Origin: Bacteroidia bacterium
GTDB taxonomy: Bacteria > Bacteroidota > Bacteroidia > B-17B0 > Aurantibacillaceae
Direction: 5' to 3'
Length of the DNA: 35,548 nucleotides
Assembly (NCBI GenBank): GCA_025451115.1
Contig: JANWKZ010000033.1
Coordinates: 1 to 35,548, forward strand
In this document: positions 13,617 to 22,113 of the stretch, in pieces
Position numbering within the stretch: position 1 is the stretch's first letter
Layout of the letters: the number at the start of each line of letters is the position of its first letter
The notes under the pieces: model-generated
Told to the model about the DNA's origin: nothing
Databases searched by the model: none
Seen by the model: only the letters and a program-made list of their open reading frames with translations
Made by a program: the position numbers and the translations under genes

Positions 13617-14986
13617 AACACTTCCTTCAGGATGCGCCAGTCGGCCGGGTAATAGTTATTGATCCGGTTCCCGAGATTTTTGAACCATCCTAATCCGTTT
13701 CCTTTATAAGTGAGTAACTCGAAACCTTTTTGTTTAGAATCAAGTGTAAAGGGTTGTTTTCTTAAAAATTTCAGCGCGGTTTCCTTATCAACCTCTGCTT
13801 TTTGAATTTTATCTGAAAGACAGCTGAGATAAGCGGAATATGGATGCGGGATAAAATCTTTCCCTTTAACCTGCCCGGCGTGAATAGGCATTTTTTTGAG
13901 CTTGAGCGTTGAAAGTGCTTTTATTTCTTCTGAAACGGAAGCATGGTGACCTACTATCTCTTCGCCTTGCTTTGTGAACTGGAGGTTTTCTGACGAGATC
14001 AATTGTTCTAAAAGTTGAGATTCAGCTGCTGAAAGCCCAGGCGTTGGAGCATATTTTTTGCTATGTCGGGCCGACTGAGATGCTGAAACGAGTTCAGCAT
14101 GACCCGCCATTTTTCTAAAGCAAGAAAGGAAAAAACCCTCGCCTTGCAATAAATGCGGAAAGAAGCGATATCCAAACCCGCCATCCTTACTTTTTACTTC
14201 TACAATTCCCCGGTGCGCCTGTAGTTTGAGTTGGATAGGTTCCAAGCCAAGTTCTTTTACAAGTTTATCGCAAACAATTTCGTTCTCTTCTTCGGAGTAG
14301 GAACAGGTGCTGTAGATCAAGATCCCGTTTTCCTTTAATGAGTGAATTAGATCATGTAAAATTCTTTGCTGACGTAAACTGCAATGCTTTACATTTTCTT
14401 CGCTCCAGTGTTCAACTGCGTCTTCCTGTTTTCTGAACAAACCGGAACCACTGCAGGGAGCATCTACCACCATCAGATCAAAGAAATTCGACAGACGAGA
14501 GAAATCCTTCGGGTCATTATTACTGACTACGCTATTGATAGCTCCCCATTTTACCATATTATGCACCAGCACAGGAACTCTTGTGCTTATCACTTCATTA
14601 CTCACCAGCAGGCTTTCTTGATTCAACACAGCAGCAAGCAAAGTACTTTTTCCACCGGGCGCGGCGCAAGCATCGAGAGCAATTATTTTTTTAGAAAGGT
14701 CCATGGTTTGCCGAACGGCTTCCTCCACAAACATAGAGCTGGCCTCCTGCACATAATAACAACCGGCGTGGAAAAGTGGGTCGTTCGTGAAAACAGGACG
14801 TGCCAGCAAATAGAAAGCATGCTCCGACCAGGGAACTTTATCGCCTTTAACAAGATCGCAATCCGGTTTCAAGGGATTGACACGGATAGAAACCGGTGTC
14901 GATCTCTCATGAGCCTCGAGGAACGGCCCGCTTTTTAGAGCAAACTTCTCTTCAAGTTCTTTAAGTAATGATTCAGGAAAATGCAC
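13613..14986 (-). CDS. RsmF-like rRNA m5C methyltransferase (NOL1/NOP2/Sun family)
   Basis: ALDACAAPGGKSTLLA, VVDAPCSGSGLFRK, YSTCSYSEEENE (two catalytic Cys motifs) and a C-terminal RNA-binding-like region. Confidence 0.9.
   Translation of the reverse strand: MHFPESLLKELEEKFALKSGPFLEAHERSTPVSIRVNPLKPDCDLVKGDKVPWSEHAFYLLARPVFTNDPLFHAGCYYVQEASSMFVEEAVRQTMDLSKKIIALDACAAPGGKSTLLAAVLNQESLLVSNEVISTRVPVLVHNMVKWGAINSVVSNNDPKDFSRLSNFFDLMVVDAPCSGSGLFRKQEDAVEHWSEENVKHCSLRQQRILHDLIHSLKENGILIYSTCSYSEEENEIVCDKLVKELGLEPIQLKLQAHRGIVEVKSKDGGFGYRFFPHLLQGEGFFLSCFRKMAGHAELVSASQSARHSKKYAPTPGLSAAESQLLEQLISSENLQFTKQGEEIVGHHASVSEEIKALSTLKLKKMPIHAGQVKGKDFIPHPYSAYLSCLSDKIQKAEVDKETALKFLRKQPFTLDSKQKGFELLTYKGNGLGWFKNLGNRINNYYPADWRILKEVF
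14065..14106 (-). repeat. REP-like palindromic element located in frame inside the rsmF-like CDS
   Basis: + strand GTCGGGCCGACTGAGATGCTGAAACGAGTTCAGCATGACCCG: 8-bp stem ATGCTGAA/TTCAGCAT with 5-nt loop, plus GTCGG-g-CCGAC; translated as HAELVSASQSAR. Confidence 0.75.
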
Positions 14987-15806
14987 CGCCGCGGATTATG
15001 TACTCAGATGGGAAACCAAATTCTTTCAGATCCTGTTCCTTATTGAAAATTCCAAAGACGGAACTACCGCTGCCACTCATCGAAGCATACGAAGCCCCAC
15101 TCTCGTAGAACTTACTTTTAATATTCTCTAACTCAGGGAAACGAAAAAAAATATTCCGCTCAAAATCGTTGGTGAGTTTTTCCTTCCAGTTTTTTGGCCC
15201 TTCTCCTATCACCTGTTTTAGATCGTGTTTAGGTTTTGCAGGGATAATTCCCCGGTAAGCCTCGGCAGTATTGCTGTGAATGGCAGGATAAACAACCACA
15301 AAGTAAGTCCCGCGAAGATCCAGCTTTGAAGAGCTGAACACATCGCCCCTATCCTGCGCGAAAACCGGTTTGTTCTCAATAAAAAAAGCACAATCGCTGC
15401 CTAATTCAGAAGCGATCTTCAGTTTTTCGGCATGAGGCATTTTCAGGTCAAATTTCCGGTTAAGCAATTCAATGAAAAAAGCGGCATCCGAAGAGCCCCC
15501 GCCCAATCCGGCTCCGGTGGGAATGGTCTTGTGTAAATGTACTTTTGCAGGAGGCAGGTTGAATTTCTCATCAAGCAAACGGTAAGCCTTGCTCACAAGA
15601 TTATTTTTCGCGCTGCCGAGTTTTATGCCGGTGATGGCCAGGCTGACCTTGTCAGCCCCCTTACGGTAGGCTCTGTTCTCAATGGTCTCCAGCGCGTCGT
15701 GCCAGCCAATGGGATAGAACAGGGTTTGAATATTGTGAAAGCCGTCGGAACGTTTTTCGGTAATATTCAGCCCAAGGTTTATCTTTGCGTTCGGAAAGCA
15801 GATCAC
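14973..15806 (-). CDS. ispE: 4-diphosphocytidyl-2-C-methyl-D-erythritol kinase
   Basis: CFPNAKINLGLNITEKRSDGFHNIQT; KTIPTGAGLGGGSSDAA; MSGSGSSVFG GHMP motifs. GTG at 15806 is the likely start; listed ATG at 15854 overlaps tsaC. Confidence 0.9.
   Translation of the reverse strand: MICFPNAKINLGLNITEKRSDGFHNIQTLFYPIGWHDALETIENRAYRKGADKVSLAITGIKLGSAKNNLVSKAYRLLDEKFNLPPAKVHLHKTIPTGAGLGGGSSDAAFFIELLNRKFDLKMPHAEKLKIASELGSDCAFFIENKPVFAQDRGDVFSSSKLDLRGTYFVVVYPAIHSNTAEAYRGIIPAKPKHDLKQVIGEGPKNWKEKLTNDFERNIFFRFPELENIKSKFYESGASYASMSGSGSSVFGIFNKEQDLKEFGFPSEYIIRGGAFS
15780..15787 (+). promoter_or_regulatory. Bacteroidota -7 promoter element TATCTTTG for tsaC/sua5
   Basis: TAnnTTTG match 19 nt before the ATG at 15807, inside the ispE coding sequence. 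Confidence 0.45.
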
Positions 15807-16751
15807 ATGTCGAAAATCGGAATAGATATTGAAAAAGCCAAACAAATCCTGCAAAATGGAGGTTTGGTGGCTATTCCTACCGAAACAGTGTATGGCTTGG
15901 CCGCCAACGCGTTGGATAAGGATGCCGTACTAAAGATCTTTGAAGTAAAGAACCGACCGCATTTCGACCCACTGATCATCCATACAAACAGCCTGGAAAA
16001 AGCAAAATTATGGGTTACAGAGTTTCCAAAATGGGCAGAAAAACTGGCAAACGCCTTCTGGCCCGGCCCGCTTACCATTTTACTACCAAAAAGAAATATA
16101 CCTGATATTGTTACTTCAGGGCTCGAACAGGTGGCTTTGCGTATCCCTAACCATCGATTAACGCTCGACCTCCTGGAGGCGCTTGATTTTCCTTTGGCCG
16201 CTCCCAGTGCCAATCCTTTTGGGTACGTGAGTCCTACTAAGCCCGTGCACGTCTCAGCCCAATTACAGGATAAAGTAGATTACATTATGGACGGCGGCGA
16301 CTGCGAGGTGGGCATTGAATCTACGATCGTTGGCATGGAGGATGGAAAGCTTTGTGTTTTCAGGCTGGGCGGATTGGCCATCGAGGATATTGAAAAGGTT
16401 GCGGGCAAAGTAGAGATCCGACTCAACCAATCTTCGAACCCTAAAGCTCCGGGTATGTTGAAGAACCATTATGCTCCTAAAAAGCCCTTAGTCATCGGCG
16501 ATATAGCTTCTTTACTGAAAGAGCATTCTTCCAAAAAGATCGGTGTGATATCTTTCAAAACAGATTTCGGCCAAAAACAACAGCAGGTACTTTCTAAAAA
16601 AGGCGACCTAAGTGAGGCCGCGCATAATTTATTTTCGGCCATAAGGACTTTAGATGATTCGGATGTTGAGTTGATCGTTGCCGAACGATTTCCTGACGAT
16701 CTACTGGGAAGAGCAATTAACGACCGCCTTGAGCGGGCAGCTGCGAAATAA
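15807..16751 (+). CDS. L-threonylcarbamoyladenylate synthase (Sua5/YciO/YrdC)
   Basis: GLVAIPTETVYGLAANA, KNRPHFDPLIIH, PGPLTILL, APSANPFGYVSPT plus Sua5 C-terminal domain; start reset from 15537 to 15807. Confidence 0.93.
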   Translation: MSKIGIDIEKAKQILQNGGLVAIPTETVYGLAANALDKDAVLKIFEVKNRPHFDPLIIHTNSLEKAKLWVTEFPKWAEKLANAFWPGPLTILLPKRNIPDIVTSGLEQVALRIPNHRLTLDLLEALDFPLAAPSANPFGYVSPTKPVHVSAQLQDKVDYIMDGGDCEVGIESTIVGMEDGKLCVFRLGGLAIEDIEKVAGKVEIRLNQSSNPKAPGMLKNHYAPKKPLVIGDIASLLKEHSSKKIGVISFKTDFGQKQQQVLSKKGDLSEAAHNLFSAIRTLDDSDVELIVAERFPDDLLGRAINDRLERAAAK

Positions 16752-16849
16752 AAGAGGTTTACGAAAGCAGCAGGAACCATCCCGATATACATCGGAACAG
16801 GCGCCGAAAACAGCTAAGGAGGCAGCCCACAGAGGTCACAGAGAACAGC

Positions 16850-16880
16850 CATAAAAGAAAAAGGAGCTCTGTAGCTCCTT
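16850..16880 (-). terminator. Intrinsic terminator for the DUF2795 gene
   Basis: Perfect 8-bp stem AAGGAGCT-CTGT-AGCTCCTT; on the minus strand followed by TTTCTTTT. Confidence 0.75.
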
Positions 16881-16881
16881 A

Positions 16882-16909
16882 TAACTTTTAACTTATTACT
16901 TCTAACTTC
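16882..16909. repeat. Heptamer tandem array (TAACTTT)(TAACTTA)(TTACTTC)(TAACTTC)
   Basis: Four in-phase 7-nt words, ending 2 nt from the DUF2795 stop codon. Confidence 0.75.
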
Positions 16910-16911
16910 CC

Positions 16912-17133
16912 TTAATATTCATCTTCATTAAAGAAGAAGTCGTCCTTGGAAGGATAATCGGGCCATATTTCTTCTATGGTCTCATAAGATTCTCCTTCGT
17001 CTTCTATCTCCTGCAGGTTTTCTATTACTTCCATGGGTGCACCCGAGCGCATGGCAAAATCGATCAACTCGTCTTTTGTCGCCGGCCAGGGCGCATCTTC
17101 TAACCACGATGCCAATTCAAGTGTCCAATACAT
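16912..17133 (-). CDS. DUF2795-like small acidic protein
   Basis: 73 aa, MYWTLELASWLEDAPWPATKDELIDFAMRSGAPMEVIENLQEIEDEGE; strong SD AAAGGAGA upstream. Confidence 0.8.
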   Translation of the reverse strand: MYWTLELASWLEDAPWPATKDELIDFAMRSGAPMEVIENLQEIEDEGESYETIEEIWPDYPSKDDFFFNEDEY

Positions 17134-17140
17134 AAAATTC

Positions 17141-17148
17141 TCTCCTTT
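17141..17148 (-). promoter_or_regulatory. Strong Shine-Dalgarno (AAAGGAGA) for the DUF2795 gene
   Basis: Minus strand GAAAGGAGAGAATTTTATG; 7-nt spacer to the ATG. A second AGGAGG lies at 17170-17175. Confidence 0.75.
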
Positions 17149-17297
17149 CGGGGTTTCCGGGGGTAATTTCCTCCTCGACCCTCAATTTTGTGCAAAACAA
17201 TAAAATTTTTCATTGTTTCCACTATTTTTAGAGAATTTTAATTAACTGGATATAAACAATTTAGAAGAATGTAAGGCTCCCGGAGGCCTCAGCGGCC

Positions 17298-17969
17298 CTA
17301 GTTGATCGAATCCAGCTTCTTCTTAACTACCTCTACGACCTTTTTCTGGGCTTCGATCTCTGTCTTTTTGGTCTCAATGTCCTTTTTGTTCTTCTCTATA
17401 TCCTCCTTGGCCTTTTTGATCTTCTCTTCGTAGTTCTTGATATCGTTCTCAAGGTCCTTATTGTCCTTTTCCAGGTCTTTTTGCTTGTCTTGCAGCTTTA
17501 CCAACATTTTGTTCTGCTCTTTCCATTGGTCTTCTACAAACTCCTTCGAGGTTTTAACAGCCCATTCTTTTATCAGCTTTTTCATAAAGTCGGCCTCCTT
17601 GCCATGACTGCCAGAGCTTACATAATCCCCACCCATATCAACGGCTACCGACATTTCCACCGATTTATCACTTTTCTTTTCTTCAAATTTGGTATATACA
17701 TCCATCGGGTTATTGGAGAGTTCTTTGAACTTCACATTATCAAAAAAATGCTCGTTGCCTTTGTCCTTATGGTCGCCATAGCCGAAGTCCTTCATTTTGC
17801 TTTTCCATTCTTTCTGCACCTTGTTGATGTCTTCTACAAAAACAGTGACTTTAAAGGCATTATGACTGCCGCTGCTAAAGCTTTCGCTGGATTCCTTGAT
17901 CTTCACCTCCTGGGCTAAAAGACCCGCGCAGATCATTACAAAAGCTACTGAAAGTATTTTCTTTACCAT
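17298..17969 (-). CDS. Exported hypothetical protein with C-terminal charged coiled coil
   Basis: Signal peptide MVKKILSVAFVMICAGLLAQ; ~75-aa K/E/D-rich C-terminal heptad region. Confidence 0.75.
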   Translation of the reverse strand: MVKKILSVAFVMICAGLLAQEVKIKESSESFSSGSHNAFKVTVFVEDINKVQKEWKSKMKDFGYGDHKDKGNEHFFDNVKFKELSNNPMDVYTKFEEKKSDKSVEMSVAVDMGGDYVSSGSHGKEADFMKKLIKEWAVKTSKEFVEDQWKEQNKMLVKLQDKQKDLEKDNKDLENDIKNYEEKIKKAKEDIEKNKKDIETKKTEIEAQKKVVEVVKKKLDSIN

Positions 17970-18048
17970 GGTTCGTTGTTTTTATTGGTTAAATATAGAA
18001 AATTAATACAAACCTTATGCCACCCGTTATGCTTTACACAATTCCAAT

Positions 18049-18080
18049 AAAAAAGTCCATCCGCATGGCGAAAGGACTTT
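18049..18080 (-). terminator. Probable intrinsic terminator of the 18102-20726 gene
   Basis: AAAGTCC/GGACTTT 7-bp stem; minus strand ends GGACTTTTTT. Confidence 0.6.
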
Positions 18081-18101
18081 CAAACTCAATCGATTAAGAA
18101 C

Positions 18102-20726
18102 CTATTGCTTAGCCTCATCCATGATGGCTTTCAGCTTGTTCTTGGTGGCGGTAACTTCAGCCAAACGCTTCGTGGAAGCGTCGTCCTTTTTGCTTACCAA
18201 CTCATCTTCTTTATCCTGGTAATTGTTATAGAAATCCTTCAGTACTTTCTGGGCCACGTAACGCACATAGGTATTTCCTTTTCCTTTGGCGGTATATCCT
18301 TTAATGACCTCCGCACCGGCAATTACATTCGCGTCGCTGCAGCGTTTCAAGAACTGGCCATACATATTGATGAAGCCCATGGCCATAAAACCACTAAAAG
18401 AATCCTTATTCTTTATAAAGAACTCATTATTTCCGTCGTCGCCGTAGTTAGAGTAAAGGTCCATCAAAGTAAAGCGGATGTTATCGCTATCTATGTTCTC
18501 CAGGTCTTTCGCCTTTTTCATTGCGGCCTGGGGATCGTTCTTGGCTAAGGCAGCAAGACCTGATCCGAGAATGGCAAAAGACTGCTCGCCCAAGGCAGCA
18601 GTATAGATCTCTTTTACATCATCTCCTTTGTAATTTTTAGAGAGGAATTCGATCGCCTCGGCGCGAACGGTTGTTTTCTCATCGCTTTTGGCAACTGAGA
18701 TCATGAAAGGTTTCAGTTCAGCTTCTTTTGAAGAAGCTACCTCATCCAGGAGATTGATAGCCTTAATACGCAGTGTGTGCCATTTGTCTTTTACAGCCAG
18801 CTTCACGCAGTCATACACATTTGCTTCACCCAGATTTGATTTGAACTTATCCAATGCTTCAAGCCTGTCAACATACTTGGGAGCGTTCTTGTACTGGTAA
18901 ACATATTCAGCCGTGGTCTTGTTCTCGATCTTGGTGCAGAGCAATGATTTCTCGCCATCAAAATTCACCAACATAGGTTTTTCGTCTGAATCAAAAGTGA
19001 ATTCCTGCTTAGCGTTAGAAACTGTAACCCATTCGCGGCGTACTTTTTTAGAAGCACCTTCTCCGTAATACAGATCTATGAAAACAGGCAATTTGAACAA
19101 AGGAGCAAGTTCAAAATCCTGCTGTTGGGCAACATTTACTTTCACTTTTTTAGAAGCCGCGTCGTAGCTGTAATCAATTTTCAGCTCGGGATAACCGCCC
19201 GCGTAGTACCATTGATTCCAGAACCAGTTCAGGTCCTGCCCGGTAACTTCTTCAAATGCCAGGCGCAATTGGTGCGCTTCACCTGTTTTGAATTTATTTG
19301 TTTCGAGATAGAGTTTCAACGAAGCGAAGAAAGCATCATCACCTACCACTTTACGCAGCATGTGCAGGATCTGTCCGCCTTTGTTATAGCTGATGCCGTC
19401 GAAAACTTCTTCGCGCTGCTCATAACCAAAGCGCACCAGCGGCTCCATTTTGCTCTGTGCCATATAACCCTGGCGACTGTTATAGCCATGCGCATCGGCC
19501 GCATCGGGACCATTTTTATACTCCTGCCACATGTACTCGCCATAGGTAGCGAAAGATTCATTCACTGTAATATTGCTCCAGCTTTCGCAGGTAACAAGAT
19601 CACCGAACCACTGGTGGAACAATTCATGAGAAATAACATTCTCTCCGCGTTTGCCATCCAGCATCTCGCGATCTGTTTGGTAAACCGAGAAATCGCCATG
19701 TAAAGTTGCCGAGGTGTTTTCCATCGCGCCACTCACGTAATCACGTACTACGATCTGCGCGTATTTAGGCCAGGGATAAGCAACTCCCAATTTCTTAGAG
19801 AAGAAGTCTATCATTTCAGGTGTATTACCGAAGATACCTTTCGCATAAGGCTCATACTCCTTTTCTACATAATAGCTGATCTCTTTTCCGTTCCAGGGTT
19901 TGTCGAGTACTTTTTTGAATTCCCCTACACCCATCATCACAAGATAAGGCGCATGTGGCATATCCATTTTCCAATGGTCGGTACGCGTACCGTCGGTATT
20001 TTTAGTTTGTTTCACCAAAAGACCATTCGATAAAGTGATGTATTTCTCCTCCACGGTCATCATGATCTCGTTGGTCATACGCTCATTCGGGCTATCCACA
20101 GTGGGGAACCAGGCTGAGTTACTTTGTGTTTCACCCTGCGTCCAGATCTGGGGCATTTTATTTTTCTCTTCGCCTTTAGGATTGATGAAGTACAAACCTT
20201 TATCGCTGTTGATGGCCTGGCTGCCACCCGCTTTCAATTCATTTGGTTTCGATTTGTAATCGATGAAGACAGTGAATTTATCATTGCGGGTGTATTCTTT
20301 ATCCAGGTGGATGAGTAAAGAATCGTTCTCGTAAGTATATTTCAGATCCGTATTTCCTTTAGCACCCACAATTTGCACTTTGTAGATATCCATACCGCGC
20401 GCATTGAGGTACATTTTTTTGATGGGATAGAAATACGGCTTGATCTCGATATTGGCTTTTCCTAAAAGCCAGGAATTTTGCCAATCAAATTTCACGTCCA
20501 GCTTCGTGTGCAGGATATCGATACTGCGGGGATTGGTGCCCTGGTACCTCTTAGGCTCAGGCGGACCCTTTTTGCCATCCACCACAAGCGTATCGGCATT
20601 GATGGTGATAGTATTTACATCTTCTTCTTTCTCTATTTCTTTATCTTTTTTTCTTTTGCGCTGGGCAAATGAATTTTCGCTCAATAGAAGTAAGGCAACC
20701 GTGCAGAGAAAAATGTGCTTTAACAT
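18102..20726 (-). CDS. M1 family metallopeptidase (aminopeptidase N-like) with C-terminal HEAT-like region
   Basis: GAMEN motif (VSGAMENTSATLHGDF) and HELFHQWFGDLVTCESWSNITVNESFATY. Confidence 0.93.
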   Translation of the reverse strand: MLKHIFLCTVALLLLSENSFAQRKRKKDKEIEKEEDVNTITINADTLVVDGKKGPPEPKRYQGTNPRSIDILHTKLDVKFDWQNSWLLGKANIEIKPYFYPIKKMYLNARGMDIYKVQIVGAKGNTDLKYTYENDSLLIHLDKEYTRNDKFTVFIDYKSKPNELKAGGSQAINSDKGLYFINPKGEEKNKMPQIWTQGETQSNSAWFPTVDSPNERMTNEIMMTVEEKYITLSNGLLVKQTKNTDGTRTDHWKMDMPHAPYLVMMGVGEFKKVLDKPWNGKEISYYVEKEYEPYAKGIFGNTPEMIDFFSKKLGVAYPWPKYAQIVVRDYVSGAMENTSATLHGDFSVYQTDREMLDGKRGENVISHELFHQWFGDLVTCESWSNITVNESFATYGEYMWQEYKNGPDAADAHGYNSRQGYMAQSKMEPLVRFGYEQREEVFDGISYNKGGQILHMLRKVVGDDAFFASLKLYLETNKFKTGEAHQLRLAFEEVTGQDLNWFWNQWYYAGGYPELKIDYSYDAASKKVKVNVAQQQDFELAPLFKLPVFIDLYYGEGASKKVRREWVTVSNAKQEFTFDSDEKPMLVNFDGEKSLLCTKIENKTTAEYVYQYKNAPKYVDRLEALDKFKSNLGEANVYDCVKLAVKDKWHTLRIKAINLLDEVASSKEAELKPFMISVAKSDEKTTVRAEAIEFLSKNYKGDDVKEIYTAALGEQSFAILGSGLAALAKNDPQAAMKKAKDLENIDSDNIRFTLMDLYSNYGDDGNNEFFIKNKDSFSGFMAMGFINMYGQFLKRCSDANVIAGAEVIKGYTAKGKGNTYVRYVAQKVLKDFYNNYQDKEDELVSKKDDASTKRLAEVTATKNKLKAIMDEAKQ

Positions 20727-20899
20727 GTTTTATTTTTTTACAAATTTTGAATTATTAGGCAAGCAGGGTCCGCTTTTATGATGAGCGGCACGGGTTGCAT
20801 AACGGAACACAAAAATACTATTTAATTCAGGTTTAAAGAGGGACTTTAAGAATGTTTATGCCTGAAAATGAGCAAAATCCCCCTAAATGCGGGACAGTA

Positions 20900-22069
20900 T
20901 TAGCTATAAAAACGGGTGCCCGAGGCAGCCATTTGTTTGAGCAGGAAAGAAGGACGGTAACGGTCGTCGCCGTAATCATCCTGAAGCTGTTTTAATTGGT
21001 TGTACACGTTGGCAACTCCCAATTCATCAGCCCATTTCAGAAGTCCCTTAGGATAGTTCACGCCTTTGGTCATGGCCAGGTCGATATCTTCGCGGCTACC
21101 GATCTGCAGGTACAAAGCGTCGGCCGCTTCATTGATCAGCATCGCAATTACGCGATTGAATATTTTTTCGGCAAGGGCGTTATCTTTTTTAGGTTGTGGC
21201 AATTCCGCTGCGGTATAATCGTAAAAACCACGGGCGCTTTTCTTACCGTAAAAACCGGCTTCCACCAAACGTTTCTGGCAAAGGTTGGGGCGGTAACGGG
21301 GATCGTTATAGAACTGGCGCCATACGGTTTCCGTTACGGTGTAATTCACATCGTGACCAATGAGGTCGGTCAATTCAAACGGACCCATTTTAAATCCTTT
21401 TTCGCGCAGCGCCCAATCAATGGTAGCGATATCGGCGATACCTTCTTCAAAAATGCGCATCGCTTCGCCGTAATACGGACGGGCAATACGGTTCACGATA
21501 AAACCGGGTGTATCTTTGCAGATCACGCAAACCTTACCCCAGCTTTCAATTAATTTTTTGCAGGATTGCACGGTAGAATCATCTGTAGCAATGCCGGGAA
21601 TGATCTCTACTAAGGGCATCAAAGGTGCCGGGTTGAAAAAATGAATGCCGATCACATTCCGCGGGCGCACTACTGCAGCGCCAATGGAAGTAACAGATAA
21701 AGAAGAAGTGTTTGTGGCAAGAATGCATTTTCCTTCGGTTGTTTTTTCAAGCAAAGCAAAAACCTGTCGCTTGATATCGAGATTTTCTACGATGGCCTCG
21801 ATCACGAGGTGACATTCGTGCAGGTGTATTGCTTTTTCGGCAAAAGTAATTTTAGAAACGATCGCATGCGCCTGTTCGGCAGTGACCTTTTGTTTCTCAA
21901 CCAATTTGGCAAATGTCATCGCAAGCGTATGCTTGGCCTTACCCAGCATTTCCATATTGTTATCGTAGATCAATACGCGGTGCCCTGCCGTAGCCGCCAC
22001 CTGCGCAATGCCGGTGCCCATAGCCCCGCTGCCTACAATACCAATTATAGATTTATCATTTAACTCCAC
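20900..22069 (-). CDS. 3-hydroxyacyl-CoA dehydrogenase, GTG start
   Basis: IGIVGSGAMGTGIAQVAATAGH Rossmann; ATNTSSLSVTSI; GIHFFNPAPLMPLVEII; KDTPGFIVNRI; two C-terminal domains. Confidence 0.93.
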   Translation of the reverse strand: MELNDKSIIGIVGSGAMGTGIAQVAATAGHRVLIYDNNMEMLGKAKHTLAMTFAKLVEKQKVTAEQAHAIVSKITFAEKAIHLHECHLVIEAIVENLDIKRQVFALLEKTTEGKCILATNTSSLSVTSIGAAVVRPRNVIGIHFFNPAPLMPLVEIIPGIATDDSTVQSCKKLIESWGKVCVICKDTPGFIVNRIARPYYGEAMRIFEEGIADIATIDWALREKGFKMGPFELTDLIGHDVNYTVTETVWRQFYNDPRYRPNLCQKRLVEAGFYGKKSARGFYDYTAAELPQPKKDNALAEKIFNRVIAMLINEAADALYLQIGSREDIDLAMTKGVNYPKGLLKWADELGVANVYNQLKQLQDDYGDDRYRPSFLLKQMAASGTRFYS

Positions 22070-22075
22070 TCGATG

Positions 22076-22113
22076 TAAAATTTAAAATTTGAAATTTTCA
22101 ATTTTAAATATTT
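22076..22113. repeat. Heptamer array/palindrome (TAAAATT)(TAAAATT)(TGAAATT)(TTCAATT)(TTAAATA)
   Basis: Five in-phase 7-nt words filling nearly all the 44-nt intergenic and ending at the frr stop; near-palindrome ATTTAAAATT...AATTTTAAAT. Confidence 0.7.

Noticed and set aside
14384-14938. 184-aa + strand ORF
   Set aside because: Antisense to the rsmF-like gene's catalytic region.
15537-15806. N-terminal extension of the Sua5 ORF
   Set aside because: It is antisense to ispE and lacks Sua5-like sequence; the true start is the ATG at 15807.
19125-19703. 192-aa + strand ORF
   Set aside because: Entirely antisense to the M1 metallopeptidase with clear catalytic motifs; composition not protein-like.
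20996-21553. 185-aa + strand ORF
   Set aside because: Antisense to the 3-hydroxyacyl-CoA dehydrogenase gene.
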